Shown in pieces: positions 63,961 through 64,000 of a stretch of 64,000 nucleotides of DNA. Origin of the DNA: Echinococcus granulosus (lineage: Eukaryota > Platyhelminthes > Cestoda > Cyclophyllidea > Taeniidae); NCBI RefSeq assembly GCF_000524195.1, contig NW_020170387.1, forward strand, positions 839,359 through 903,358, written 5' to 3'. A program made the position numbers and the translations under genes. The notes under the pieces were generated by a model. The model did not search any database. It saw nothing but the letters and a program-made list of their open reading frames with translations, and was not told the DNA's origin. Each line of letters opens with the position of its first letter. Position 1 is the stretch's first letter.

Positions 63961-64000
63961 GAAGTGTCATCGAGACAAATCCAAAATGGCTGGTCTGCAG

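Noticed and set aside
1..64000. Spliced-leader RNA gene, tRNA, rRNA or CRISPR array anywhere in the window
   Set aside because: Scanned by eye for known flatworm spliced-leader ends, tRNA arms and regular spaced repeats; none found. A covariance-model search would be needed to exclude them fully.

Overview
This is a nuclear window from a metazoan, most likely a parasitic flatworm and, among those, probably a tapeworm. The case rests on four things: an invertebrate paramyosin gene closest in layout to flatworm paramyosins, AT-rich introns around more GC-rich exons, compact gene spacing, and several extremely short introns (28 to 51 nt) clustered near the 5' ends of two genes, as described for flatworms. 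The clade is inferred from gene content and style, not from a marker sequence.

Layout, left to right. (1) 1-271, + strand: the C-terminal coding end of an unrecognised gene, followed by a poly(A) signal. (2) 1038-8785, - strand: a complete 15-exon gene for V-type proton ATPase subunit a (857 aa). Every splice junction keeps phase, and introns 1 and 2 are only 30 and 28 nt. (3) 8786-9233: a 448-bp divergent spacer. (4) 9234 to about 18415, + strand: a kinesin-2 motor subunit of the KIF3A type, 13 exons, 736 aa in my model. (5) 18416-21137: a tail-to-tail interval holding both 3' ends. (6) 21138-36093, - strand: a 16-exon, 903-aa paramyosin or paramyosin paralogue. (7) 36094-46011: about 10 kb with no gene I can support, ending in a promoter-like stretch with two facing CCAAT boxes. 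(8) 46012-61921, + strand: a seven-cadherin-repeat protocadherin, five exons and 1200 aa, with one 7.65-kb intron and an apparent alternative soluble end at 57460. (9) 61922-64000: non-coding as far as I can see, ending in an A/G-rich tract.

The genes do not form one pathway. They are a proton pump subunit, a ciliary/axonal transport motor, a thick-filament protein and an adhesion receptor. Intersections worth noting are the V-ATPase/KIF3A head-to-head pair with a shared short spacer and the KIF3A/paramyosin tail-to-tail pair.

Exon models were built by hand from homology remembered for each family, GT/AG sites and reading phase. All four complete models sum to a multiple of three. No alignment or splice predictor was run.
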